Below, one piece after another: positions 9,892 to 21,788 of a DNA stretch of 64,000 bases. The DNA is taken from positions 331,255 through 395,254 of the forward strand of contig JANPWX010000644.1 in assembly GCA_024734555.1 (NCBI GenBank). The letters are read 5' to 3'. How positions within the stretch are numbered: the stretch's first letter is position 1; every line of letters begins with the position of its first letter. The DNA is from Trochalopteron elliotii (taxonomy: Eukaryota > Chordata > Aves > Passeriformes > Leiothrichidae). The translations under genes were made by a program, and so were the position numbers. Under the pieces are notes generated by a model that made no database searches, was not told the DNA's origin, and saw only the letters and a list, made by a program, of their open reading frames with translations.

Positions 9892-10721
9892 AATAAACTT
9901 TTTTTAATATATTAAATAAGCCAAGACAATGCTTCCAACAACAGAAAAAAACAGAACTCTAGAGAAGTTGAGATTTCCATCCTGGCTGATTTTTTGCCTA
10001 TATATAACTGCAACAGACACTTCTGCCTTCTAAAAACTGTTACAAAATTTGCAGTTACTGTGTTGAGAGGTCTTCTTTTGGTTAGGATTCACTGTCCCTT
10101 ACTCACAACCATCAAAATGTACATGCAATACAAACAACTTAATTATGACTGAATGGAATTAAAGTTGGGTTTATTTTTGGTTGAAGTGTGGTTGCTTCTT
10201 CAGTATTAATGGCATGTAACTCACAATGGAAAATATATATTCTGAAATTCTTTCTTTTCTTCGTACCTGTTCTTCTTAGTGCTGAGAAAATGAATTAACA
10301 TTAACATGATGAGATAAAACCCAAATTATCAGGATGTGGAACTTCAAGTACTCACACTAATGCAATTTGAATTACACAATTTAAATGAAATATTTCCAAT
10401 TATAGTTGTTATATAAAGTATGAGATACTTATGGTGTACTGAAAAATACTGTTTTCCATCTCAGTGTGCTTTATATTCTGCACCAGTTAATGTTAAATTA
10501 AGACTACAAACCCGTTACCTATAGTCTATTCATCCACCCATAGCAAAGTTAAAATATTGGAGTGCTTTTAAGCAGCCCCACAGTGTGTGAAGATAGGCTA
10601 CATCAGAATTGAGAAGATACATAGCTGCTTTTATTATGATTTCATATAGTTACAGTAGCAACCTACTGCCAAACTTCATGAAACAGCATAAAAACAATGT
10701 AAAATTTAATCTGTGACCTCC
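9892..10721. other. AT-rich unique non-coding DNA
   Basis: No open frame of interest, no repeat recognised and no RNA gene seen. Confidence 0.6.
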
Positions 10722-11360
10722 AGATTATAAATGATCAACTAGCCAATCGGATAAAAGAATAAGTTTTTATTATTCCATTTTAAAATCTATCTGGGACAGC
10801 CACGGAAAACAACATTCGAATGTTGGGTGAAACAGACGACCGACAGCAGGGCTGCTATCTCGCACTGTTCCACGATTTTCTGGTGGTTGAGTCTGGGTTC
10901 TTATACTGTATTTTGTGCCTCCTGGCAGCAGAGGTATTGTGTTTTCAAATTCAAACCCAGTCTTTTCACTTGATGATGAATCCTGAACAGGTTTCCCAGT
11001 ACTGGGCCACATCTGAAAGGATTTTCTGGGAATCCTCTTTTGGGATGATGATGTCTTCAAATTCAGGGTCCACCCTTGAAATTGGTATCGATGTGTTGAT
11101 GGTGGGTTGATGGTCCAGGTGCCCAAGATCTGATTAGCTCAAGGAGCTACATCCTGGCAAGCCACCCTCCTTTCTGGTGTAAATCAAGGTGTTAATTTGT
11201 ACACAAAGCATGTCCCGGTATTTGGAAAACGCCTGCCCCATTCCGGGAACCAGGATTAGTCTTACATTTACAGGGTTACAAAAATATACATTCTATCACC
11301 TACTACATTTACTATAACTTCTACATTTAATTGCATGAATTTATAATCATATCTATCACA
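10722..11360 (-). mobile_element. Solo LTR, same family as 37417-38034
   Basis: On the minus strand it starts TGTGATAGATATGATTATAA. The minus strand also has a TATA-like AGTATAAGAACCC and, near the other end, AATAAA. Long blocks match 37417-38034 almost base for base, for example AACAGACGACCGACAGCAGG. The plus-strand left end should read TG but reads AG, and no target duplication is visible, so this copy is older or damaged. Open frames of 96-118 codons here are repeat sequence. Confidence 0.75.
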
Positions 11361-11365
11361 TATAG

Positions 11366-11901
11366 AACCTGCTTCTGGGCATAAAGCAGACAATAGGGAA
11401 ATACAGTATTTTTATAAAATCACCCCAAGACAGTTCTGAATAGAAAGATTAGGCTATGACTCTGCATTTTCAGTATGTATTCCTGGTTGTTGTAGTATCT
11501 GTCAAAGTCACCATTGTAATTTTTTTTTTAAATTACAATTTTGTTATTTGGATTGAAAAGTTTTAAGATGTAAAAAAGAAAATTAAAGCAAAATATTTTG
11601 TGTGTTACCACTGGGAAATCTGACTCACAAAAAAAAATTACAGCCATGAAATCCTTCCTAAAAATGGAACTTTAGTATGAAATATGCCCACAGGAAATAT
11701 TTAAAATATTCAGCTTGCTATCAGGAGATCTTTGAAAAGGCATAGTTTTTACTGTGAGTTTATTATTTTTAGATGTCTGTGAATTTGTACACATCTCCTA
11801 CATAATTATGTGCTCCATTAGGCCCCAAGTGTGCAGAATTCTGAATTCTAATTGGATAGCATTAATTATCTTCTGCCAGGAATACACAATATTCTAAAGG
11901 G
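11366..11901. other. AT-rich unique non-coding DNA
   Basis: Between two LTRs. Nothing recognisable, with poly-T and poly-A runs near 11520 and 11628. Confidence 0.6.
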
Positions 11902-11906
11902 TTTAC

Positions 11907-12737
11907 TGTCTTGATTTGAAAGACAGGTCTCTGCTAGGGAGGGACAGAGCCTCCCTTGGAATGGAGAATTCAAATCCCCTCCCTCCAAATTATTATAATC
12001 TAGAAAATTAAAGGGGTTTTCAGCCAGAGGTATGGGGATAGGAATAACAGCTTTTTACTAGGACATATAACAAGGCAAACAAACAACAACAACTACAGCA
12101 TTAATAATAAACAGAACCAGGAATCTCGAGGGGCTTTGTGAAACAAAGCCTGAGGCAGTCTGATCTCAGTGCCCCTGAGGGACTCCAAGAGCACCAAGCT
12201 GGAATGGTGGAAAATCCTGGGCTGGTGGATGAGATCAGAAACTGCGTCGTGGTTGCTGGAATGGCAGGGATGTCCCAGCAGAGCACACGGTGCAGGGCCA
12301 GAGTAGCAAAAAGCCTCAAAGCAGTGCCAAGGGAGCTGCCACGGCAGGACAGGGCCAGCCCAGCAGGGCAAGAGGAGGTGAGCTCAGAATTCCAGGGCTC
12401 ATGAGCAGATGATGGTAGATTTTCCAGGACTGAACTTAGTGGTGACAGTGAATTCCTCCCACAGCAAGCAGCAGCCTGGCCGTCCTCTCTCCAGTGCAAA
12501 GAACAAGAGGCAGAAGCTGCTCCCAGCCCTGTCCCTTCTCTGCCTCCAAAGCTTGTGCTATCTCCCCCCTCCAAGAGAAATTCCCAGAGACCCAAAGAAG
12601 TGTAGCCAGATGCTACAACTCCTCTTCTTTGGCCCCTTTGTTCTGCTTAAGTATCTATAAGTACCCAGTAGTTAGTTTCCTAGCAACTTACGGGAAAAAT
12701 TCTGTAAGTAAAAAGAAAACAAATCTAACCCCCAACA
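11907..12737. mobile_element. Solo LTR, TGTCTTGATTTGAAAGACAG family, TSD TTTAC
   Basis: It begins TGTCTTGATTTGAAAGACAG and ends TAACCCCCAACA. The exact 5-bp duplication TTTAC sits at 11902-11906 and 12738-12742. It resembles the LTRs at 9194 and 38287 over the first 200 bases. The middle is GC-richer and gives spurious open frames on both strands (164 codons on minus, 88 on plus). Orientation is not settled, because no clear poly(A) signal near either end decides it. Confidence 0.85.
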
Positions 12738-12742
12738 TTTAC

Positions 12743-15497
12743 CCAATCATTTAGTGCACTCACAAACCTAATTCTCAGGCTAGCAATCAAATCATTGCTA
12801 TTACCAAGTCACCCAGTATTTCATTTATTAAGGCTTACTCTGGAGTTACCTGTGCATTGATAAAAGTGAGCAAATACTTCACTCCACAGTTCCACCTCAG
12901 ATGAGGGATTGCAGACCAGACAAACACAGAAGAAAGAATGAAACTACCAGTCTGCTAACGGTGAATAAAATGTGTCTTTATAATCAAGACCAGGGACTAA
13001 AATTAACGTAGGAGCAAAAGCTTAAGGAAATGTAAAAGGGGACATGAGACTGAAAGTTAGAGGCTTCTAAGAATTATAAATTAAATTAATAAGGACTGCA
13101 AAGCATAGCAGGGAAATGGAGGGAGGTGCTGAACCCTAGGCATGGATAATGAGATCAAAAAATCAGTCCCATGAATGGGGTGATCCTTCCTCAGCATTTG
13201 TATTAAAACAGCATCCAAATCTTCAAGGCTAAGAGTCTACGACAAATATTACATTACTTAGACACCCTTGCCCATTAGAAAGTTTGTCACAATGTCTAAT
13301 TTGAGTTCAGTATTTGTCACATTGTTATTGGCAAAACAGTTTCAACTATAGGAATTTTATTCAATTTTTTTATTGCCAATTAATATAAACTTAATTACTG
13401 ACATGGGTATTAGGGAAAAAAAGAGAAAAAAAGGGAGACAGATTAAAATTTTCCTTTAGGGAAATACCTGACTTCTTCTCCAGCTCAGTCCAACTCTTCT
13501 CATTTCCAGGCTCAACTTGCCCTGCTTTTGCCATATGTTACACTCAGATACACTCCCAGTCCCCTTGGTGAGGTGTCTGTCTCATGGTTTCTCATGGCTT
13601 CTGTATATTTTTAGAGTGGTATTGGGGGATTTTTTACAAGTTACGGGTTTTTTTTATGAAGCCCTTCACTGTAATCTCAAACTCTTGCTCCACGGAACCA
13701 TTGTCAATTAATCCCTATCTTGATTCTGCCAACTATTTTGTTAAGAGAGCAATGTCAGGTTACATTTAATCTATCCCATTTCTCCAACCTGTCAACATAA
13801 TTCTAAAATGTCATTTTATAGTAATGGTGACCAATCCTGTTGTATTTCCAGACAGTCTCACCTGTCACTCAGATCATTCCTAGAAATGGTGACTAGTGCT
13901 GTTCATGGCTTAAATTCTGAACTACATTGATCCTGGAAATCACCACTTAAAATATTTTCATTTTTTTTCTCTTCCCCTGAAAAGCTGAGCATGCTTTTTT
14001 TCTTCTTCTTTCTTTTTTTTTCTTTTTTTCTCTCTTTTTAAATTCTATTCTCTCTCCATTATATGCAGTAAAACACCCTTCTTATTGCATACACTACAGC
14101 AAAAATTTGTGGAAAATATTTGAAAATATTTCGTTTGAATTAGCACTAAGGCATTGATTAGAGAAGTCCTAGCAATCCAAAATGAGGACAATAAGAATCC
14201 CCTCTTATCCTCGCTGTCCCAGAGACACTGGGCTCAGCCATACATGCTGTACACCCTCTCAGAGCCTGCACTCTATCAGAGGCCACTGCTTGTATGGCAT
14301 GCTTTGAAGACTTGAAACAAATGCAGATGTTCTGCTGGATAATTTTCAAGACGAAAGACAGCAAAACCATTTAGGAAACTTTTTTTTTCTTGCTAAAAAC
14401 ATTTATCTGGTTTTAAAGAGGAAAAAAAGACCAGAAAAGTATATTCTTTATGGCCATATTTCAAGACATAATTCCACTAATTAAATAAAGCTTTACTAAA
14501 TTCAAGCATCATTTTCATACTGATAAGGAAATATTCCATAGTCATAGGCCTATGAAGAAAAGAGTAATCAATATGAAATTTTCCATAAACCCCCTTACAG
14601 TATCACATCATCGTTCATCAGAAAATCTACTCCAAGTGGCTAAACTCCAAGTTAGGAAGAGTAAGGCAATCAGCAACAACTTTTCACATCTGTGGAGAGC
14701 ATCCCATCGCTGAAGCTACACTCAGATTCCCAGGAGGTGCTCTGACAGGAAATGTCATCTTTTGTCTCTCATTCATGCACACTCACACACAAACACACAT
14801 TCCTTTCAAATCCTCAACCAAAACCACCTTTCTAATCATTCTTCTCTGATTTAAATGTCTTCGCAGAAATGCTTCCAGTCTGGCTTGACTTAATGCTTAA
14901 AAAAAAAAAATTAAAAGAAGTTGTTAAAGAAAAAAATATGAAGATGTATTTCAGTCTTGTAAAGTTTTTCAGTCACTTGTTGATTTTCGCAGTTACTTAC
15001 ATGTTTTAGTTTCGTTTTCTACAGGTCATATACGATGCATATCATCTTGTTCTCAAAGATAGGTTTCATGATTAAGGCATTCATCCCATCTTCTTAAATT
15101 AGAGCTTATTGGACACTAAGTGTGTGGATTTCTAGGTGGAGGGAAGATAAAAATAGTGTATTATCATGCTGTTAGCAGTATTTCATCTCCAGCTGTTAGA
15201 CTTTCATTAGTGTCTGCTAAGTTAGTAAAATTAATGCAGTAATTTTAGTTGCTTAATTTTTTCTTAATGAGAGTATGATTTCTTAGCTATGCTGTTGTCC
15301 ATTTAATGGAAAAAAAATCTTTCCTCCCCCTGTGAAAGTTAGCAAGTGAGAGAGGCAGATTAGGTTTTTCCTACACTAAACATTCTGTCTTTTCTATTTC
15401 CTTTCAGCGCACTGAGAGCTGAAAGGAAAAGAGCTGACTGACAGCTGCCTACCAGAGTGTGCACACCCCTAATTACAGCTGCTCTACAGGGTTATGC
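12743..15497. other. Long unique non-coding stretch
   Basis: AT-rich, with poly-T/CT tracts (13980-14040). The part 13440-13800 has a composition like a decayed LTR but no ends could be matched. No gene, RNA gene or intact repeat is supported. Confidence 0.55.
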
Positions 15498-15502
15498 ACA
15501 TG

Positions 15503-16177
15503 TGTCCTGGTTTAGGGCAAATTTGGGAGGAAATCTCCGAATGGGGTTCCTCTGAAAAGCAAATACAAACAGCCCCTCCCACCAGCAGGTCCGGGGAAAG
15601 AATTCCCTCAAAGAAAAGTGGAAAAAAACCCTATTTATTTAACAAACAAAATGCCCACAAGCATAAAGAATGAATAATAATAATAACAATAATAATAATA
15701 TGAAACAATAAAACCTCTCGCTGCTCCAAAGAGAGATGGCAAAACTGAGAGTCCGTGTCAGGAGTCTGTTTATCAGTCCCTTCAGTGCTGGAAGATGCCG
15801 AGTCCCGGCCCGGTGGGCCACGGGTGCAAGATCCCGGTGCTCCTCTGGGTTTTTCAGTCCAGAGCAGATTTAAACAGTCCCAAAGAAAAATAAAATAGTA
15901 AAAAAAAAAGTCCAGGAAAGCTTCTTTGCCTCAGCTAGCTAGACTAACAAAGGGGAAAAAAAACTCTCTCTGGCTGCCCTCCGTGCATCCGACGAAGGAA
16001 AAAAAAAAAAGAAACCACACAGTCCCAAGGACGAGAGCAGATTCAGAGGAGTGAGTTTGTTTCTCAAAACAAACTGCGCGCTTCTTCTTTCCCTGCTCAC
16101 TCTCAGAACCAGTCTTAAAGGTACAGAACACAGAACAGACGATTTGGGGATACAGACATGATAGTCACCCTAGGACA
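15503..16177 (-). mobile_element. Solo LTR of the TGTCCTGGTTTAG family, TSD ACATG
   Basis: It begins TGTCCTGGTTTAGGGC and ends CACCCTAGGACA, so the ends are inverted (TGTCCT / AGGACA). The exact duplication ACATG occurs at 15498-15502 and 16178-16182. TTTATT near 15635 is the minus-strand AATAAA, giving the orientation. It is related to the ERVL LTRs at 40027 and 46033 and closer to the solo LTR at 47558. It includes an (AAT)n tract near 15674. Confidence 0.88.
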
Positions 16178-16533
16178 ACATGCTTGCCCTCCTGCCTGCA
16201 AGGTCTCAGGTTATAACTTATATATATATATAAAAATCAATATAATAATATAATATTTTTCAAGTTTGAATCTTTAAAGCAGTCATTGTAAACCTTAGAC
16301 TGCCCAAAAGGGAAGCTCTCTGGCTTCTACTAACAACAATGCATTCAAAAGCAATTGAATAAAATTTGGGAAAATATTTGCCCTTTCTTCTGTATGTCCC
16401 ATTCATTTTTCTGATCATCTATTCTTTTGTCTCTTACCTTATATCTTACTACTTCAGACAACCTACACAACAAGGCTACTTTCAGCACAGGTGTGCCAAT
16501 TTGCAAAGTTTAACTTCAAGCTGAGTTACAGAC

Positions 16534-17151
16534 TGTTATAAATGGAATCACAAAATCGGATTAATATAAAAACAATTTATTAGAAAAAGATGATCCCAAT
16601 CACCAACAAAGAGAGAAACCACAATAAGGACGGACAGCGCAGCGCTGGGTGGACAGGGATCTGTAACCTAAGGTACAGATTTCCCAAATCCACACGGAGC
16701 GAACTGCTGCTTGGGGTCTTATAGGGTTTTTTGTGTCCCGAGGCAAAACAGGTGTGGGGCATAGTCCAACAGAGAGTCCAAATACAATGTTGAATGGATT
16801 TCCCGGATTCATCGAGCCCTGTGAATAGCGATACGGGAAGGCTCTTTTCACCTGCGTATCAAGCTTATCAATTTTTGATTGCATTTGCAGGTGGGTTCCG
16901 GAGAGGAGTCTTCTCAGCCTGAGGTGTCGCTGATTATTATCTTAGCTGGCCAACTTCTTTGTCCCCCTTGATGGTCCTGGTTCTGCTCTTTGTCTTGGGT
17001 TGATGAGAGGTTATGACTTGAGCAGCCGCCTGACTCGGGAAGGAATTTTTAAACAAACTACACTTTTTATATCTTTCTACTAACATTAATAAAACATATA
17101 TTTCTATATTTTTTATGCATGAATTTTTACCCCAATGATACATTTATTACA
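16534..17151 (-). mobile_element. Solo LTR with TSD CAGAC, relative of the 37417 family
   Basis: The ends are TGTTATAAATGG and TTTATTACA on the plus strand. The duplication CAGAC is exact at 16529-16533 and 17152-17156. The minus strand has CTATAAGACCCC (TATA box) and AATAAA, in the same layout as 37417-38034, though internal identity is lower, so it is a subfamily. Frames of 60-94 codons inside are not genes. Confidence 0.85.
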
Positions 17152-17156
17152 CAGAC

Positions 17157-19475
17157 CACCAGGAAATTATATCAGCCACATAAAAAAACAGTGTTTCCCT
17201 CTCCTACTCCTGCTGGGTCAGGGGAAGAGAATTGTTTTGCATTCTCAATTCACTTATTCTGTTGATGGAGAGAAAGAAGGAAATGATGTCTCGTCTATTC
17301 CACAAAACACAACATGTGAAATTCCAGGAGGATGGACGAAACATGTGCTGGCATTATTAAAACAGCAGGAAAAAATAATAAGTTGTATCAAATAATATAG
17401 TCTGAGGAACACACACTGTGAAGAAGTCGTCTCACTGCAGGCAGAAATGATGTTGTACCAGGTATGCTACTTGCTTTATGTCAAGTAGAATAGATCACCT
17501 GAAACCTCAGAGGATTCAGTTAATTGAAGCTGAACTCTAGTAAATACTGGGTCCAAATAAGATTACTTGGGCTTTTGGGGAACTGTAGAAGTTTTGCCCA
17601 GTTTAAGCTGCAATTCTCTGAAAACTTAGCTTCAAAGCAATATACAAACACAGTGCAGCAATGCATTGAACTCTGTAAAATATTATCATGTCTACTAACA
17701 ATAGCAAAAAGTTTGTTGGGAAAAATCACATTGTCTTTGTTTGCTAACATTCATTTGCTTTCTCCATAAGCCTTTGATTTTAGTTCACCCCTCACCTCAA
17801 AGGTATTCCTCACTTTGATCCAAGTGAGGTCATACTCAAGGGCTTACCGTGGATTACAAATGAGTTTCCTTCAATATATAATGCTTGTGAGAAACAAAGT
17901 CAAAGCTCAGTGAGATTTAGAGGTTTACATTTTATCATTAGAATGGCTGAATTTAGAGGTAATCTGCTATCAAGTGCTTGTACAGTAAACAGTTTCATAC
18001 AGAAGACATGAAACTATTTCTAGCAATTAGTCCTTCACCTCACTTTTTACTTGAAATTACAGTTTCAGAAGTACTCCTATTCCTCCTCTTATGTAAAAAG
18101 GCAAATTCACACAGAATCTTTTCAAAAATGCTATTACTTTTTTCTTATTTTGTCCACCCCAAACTCAAGTAGTGTACTGATTGCAAGTTATATCTAGAAT
18201 TTTATTGTTTCCTTTAATTTCTTAACTATCTGCGCAAATCTGTTATCCTCTATTAGCAAGCATCCAGATATGAACTAAATATTTTTTTTAATGCAGTTTC
18301 TCAAGGTAAATACCATTTTCTCTAGGCAAGTATTATTTTATGGACTATGTCCCTGCTGGAAAGGATTTGCAATGTGCAAGACTGCAATGTGCTATAAAAT
18401 AACTCCAATAATGTAGGTCCTTTATTTCTCTTGATTCCTTTTTTTTCTCCTGAACAAGTCTTTGGTTCTTTTTAATTTATTTATAAGGAGCCACAAAGAT
18501 TTCAAGGTTTGCATTCCATGATTTGCTCTTATATGTAAACATTTATTCCAGAAAATATTTGCTCATTGCAAATAGAAACTTGAAATAGTTTCTATTAATA
18601 ACATACAGTTTTATTTTGGAGAATAGAAAAAAAAATAAATTCATGAGGACAAAAGGTATCAACATATTAATGAGTTTCCAGAGAAAAATCCGCCTTATTT
18701 GTTTGCTACTCTCCTCAAAGGCTCGTATCTCTCAGTGGAGGCAAAACAGATTTAAGGAGATAGACACATATGCCATCTCATTTCTACCATCATCTGCACA
18801 AAAAAATTTTCATTTTCCCTAATAAACCTAGACCCATTTTGCTATCAGGAAACAAAAATTCCTCCCTATTAGCTATAGCATCTATTTGCCACTCCAAATC
18901 CTTATATCCACTCTAGAATTTGTCAGAAAAAAAAATGTGGTCTTTTATCATCCTCTCATAAGCAAGCTAAAAAAAGCACCACCTGGTACTACTTTTGGTA
19001 GCATGTTAAGGTAGGTTGTACAAGGACCTGTTGAGATCGTCTTTCCAACATCCGTTTGTGGACAGGTTGGTCCACCAAATATCACCCTGAGATTATGAAC
19101 AGCAGTATGGCTTGCCAATCTCATATTATTAGATAGAATAATAGAATCGATAACCAGATAAATTATGCCATGCTTAGGAGTGCAGTGAGAATATGGCAAC
19201 CAGTTTGGGGCAGCATGCATCGAAGAACACCATGGGAGCCAAATGAAGAAAATCTGGATGAAAACAGCTGATGGAGTCAGAGACCACAAAAACATTAATT
19301 GTATTTTAAGAATGACTCAAAAAGTCATCTCTGGTTTAAAGATGAGAAGATTCTGAAGACACAAGAATGACACCCACAAAAAACTGCTGCCAAAGGGAAA
19401 GAACATTGTGTTCATATCTATGTCAAACAAACAAACTAATGAACTTAGTTTACATCAAAAGATTCAGCTTGCACA
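17157..19475. other. Unique non-coding DNA with one unexplained open frame
   Basis: Mostly AT-rich. A 115-codon minus-strand frame at 18948-19295 contains a plausible-looking stretch (FGGPTCPQTDVGKTISTGPC), but I do not recognise it, and no splice context, upstream coding or repeat copy supports a gene. Confidence 0.5.
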
Positions 19476-19479
19476 ACAA

Positions 19480-19690
19480 ACTTCTTATCAACATAAATAG
19501 TGGTACACTGAACTAAAGATCCTTGAAGACCAGACAGATTTACCCTCACCAGAGGATTTTAAGAAAAGACTGGATAATTATCTGCCAGGAAAAACACAGT
19601 TATAGTTGATACTGGTCTCAGCAGGAAAATGGACAAGACATCTGTCTTTCCAGCCTGACACATCCTCAAGGCCAGGAGTCAGCAAGAAAT
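19480..19690 (+). mobile_element. Probable old CR1 3'-end fragment
   Basis: The stretch containing AGGATTTTAAGAAAAGACTG and then GGATAATTATCTGCCAGGAA resembles the 3' end of avian CR1 copies (from memory: a phrase about a rapidly diverging 3' region followed by a rule of thumb such as CTCAAGG near the end). There is no open frame. It is highly diverged, so the call is weak. Confidence 0.35.
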
Positions 19691-20091
19691 AAAAGGAGGT
19701 TTCCAATTAACTCTCAGAAATCATATTGGTCTTATTTTCCAGGTCTGGAACCTCACGTGATTGAAAAGAAGAACCACTTGATTTTACAGGCTCTTGTGTT
19801 GCTTCAGTACCTTTCATGGCATTTTCTAGCTCATAAGCCTGACTTGCCTTTTCTGGGCTTGGCAGGAGTAAGTCTCAAGTGAGAGAGACAGGAAGTACTA
19901 GAAAAGTTTTTATCCTATTTACAGACACTGCCAGACCACTGCAAGACCAAATCTAACTAACCATCTCTTGTCATTTATTTCTAATAAATAGATAGGGTGA
20001 AATCATTAGCAGCCATGACTTACTCTTCTCTGAACTGGAGAGAAAAATGCATAATTTTTATAGCGTGAGCACTGCACAAAACATCAATAAA

Positions 20092-20537
20092 TGTTGTGGT
20101 TTCTCTCGTGGGGGGGCTGCTACCAGCAAGCAGCAATTCCCCAGAGACCACAGAAACAGTTTGTGTGGGTCCTCAGATCAGCTGGCTGGCCATGCGTGGG
20201 TTCAGGCTTGGAAGACGGAAGCGTGGTCTCTCTTGGTTGGGAAAGATGTTTATTTCCAATGCAGGTCCATGTGGAAGAGGCTGTGCCAGAGCCCATGTCC
20301 AGCATGGAAAGAGCATGGAGAGAGAGAGAGTCTGGGCCTCAGTGTTCCCTTTTCCCAGGTCAGGGCCTGGGCAGGGAAACCCTCTGACCCAATGGGGAAG
20401 GAAGGGGGTGTGGCCTAGGACAGGGGGAAACCAGGTGTGTTCAGGGGTAGGAATGGGGGGGTGAAAGGAACATACCAAGTACAGACAAATAACAAAACAC
20501 AATACAAATTCAAAATCCTAAAACACACGCTGCTACA
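20092..20537 (-). repeat. 3' LTR of the ERVK-type provirus
   Basis: The plus strand reads TGTTGTGGTTTCTC ... CGCTGCTACA. The minus-strand AATAAA is at 20249-20254 (TTTATT on plus). It differs from the partner LTR by scattered substitutions (for example GGGGGGGC versus GAGGAGGC near the start) and a one- to two-base indel. Confidence 0.9.
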
Positions 20538-20560
20538 ATTCCCTCTTTTTTTTTCTTTAA
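20538..20560 (-). promoter_or_regulatory. Polypurine tract next to the 3' LTR
   Basis: The minus strand reads an A-rich run ending AAAAAAGAGGGAAT directly before the LTR start. This is the plus-strand DNA primer site expected at this place. Confidence 0.75.
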
Positions 20561-20639
20561 AAACAGACTTTTAGACTTAAAAAAACCGAATTTGTGTTCC
20601 ACATTTGGTCAGTGGACCATTTTTCTATCAAGATAGCTT

Positions 20640-21780
20640 TTTTGGATCTTCTTTTCTTCAGAATTTGCAAGCACGGCAATCACAGGGGGTGTGGTGTTAT
20701 CAGAGATATAAACTACACATTTGATAAAACAAAGGACTATTAAAACAAAAACAACAATAAACAAATTGACAGTTCATCTTTGATAAGAAACTCAGACTGC
20801 CAGGAGTTCCAGTTCAGCAACAATTCTTTCAAGTTTGCTCCAGCACTGCTGATAACGTTTGGGATGTTCAGATGGATGTTCTACTTTTCAGGAAAGGCTG
20901 TGTTCACTTGCAAGTGTTACAGGAACTGGAAGTTGGAACAGCAATACCATTTTGACATTGGTGGGACTCTCCCCTTTTTTGGGCAGATGTTCTGAGATTG
21001 CAACAGAACTCAAGACATTTTAACAAACTCACAACAAAGCAAACAAAAAACCAGTGTGGGAAAAGTCAAGGAGAAAGGGAAAATTTTTTTCGTGATTTTT
21101 GTCTTGCTTTCCAAGGTTTTTTTCTTTCTCCGCCAAGCTGCGGAGCATACTTGGGGTTTTCCTTGTGGAGGGGCTTGGGCTAATTTGAAAATTTCCAAAT
21201 GAGGCCAGATTGAGTTAAATTTGATCTGAGGAATGCTGTTATTTTTCCTCCCAATTGCCAAATTTACGTTTTCACGCTGGGCAAGGCAGCGCTTCTTTAG
21301 AAGATTTTTTGAAGGGCTTTTAGGGTTTCTCTTTCTCCCCCACCCTCTCCCCTTTCCCTCCCATCTCTCCCACCATGTTCTTCTCTCTCATCACTCCCTC
21401 TCTGTTTTTTTCCCACCCTCCTCCTTTCTCTCCTCCCTGTTTTCTTGTTTTCGTGATGGCCAGGATGTTATTTCTTCATTCAGCAGGTACAGTTTGTTTT
21501 GGGCTGATGTGTTGGAAGCAGGCAAGGCGTTTCCATCAGCAGTCTTGACAGTGATCTGCATTCCTTGTTGATTAGATGTTGTGTGATCACTCATGTGCAG
21601 GGTTTTCAATATTTCAATTAACAAAGGCATGAAAATCCTGAAAAATCTCAAAAAATCAAAAATCTGTACCATTATTAACACTTGAGCTGCTGCTTCGTTA
21701 ACTTTTTAAAGAGCAGGGTCAGGAATCACTGAGATTTGAACAAAATCCAACTTACACTGCTTTCTATATTGCAATTGTTT
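20640..21780 (-). pseudogene. env: Putative env 3' remnant: membrane anchor and cytoplasmic tail
   Basis: On the minus strand near 20690-20765 a frame encodes VNLFIVVFVLIVLCFIKC, a clear single membrane-spanning segment, followed by a short polar tail and a stop. Just upstream in another frame lies IPNVISSAGANLKELLLNWN, like the membrane-proximal part of a retroviral transmembrane subunit. This position, right before the PPT, is where env should end. Between 21000 and 21780 short frames (for example one ending near 21391 with KTADGNALPASNTSAQNK) cannot be assigned. No fusion peptide or CX6C motif is seen, so most of Env is missing or too degraded to read. Confidence 0.45.
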
Positions 21781-21788
21781 TAAAGCTG

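Noticed and set aside
12101..12595. 164-codon minus-strand open frame
   Set aside because: Interior of a solo LTR with exact TSD; competing frames exist on the other strand, and there is no coding motif.
20047..20502. Cluster of open frames on both strands, repeated at 24643-25171
   Set aside because: The repetition is the LTR pair of the ERVK-type provirus. The sequence is U3/R/U5, not protein-coding.
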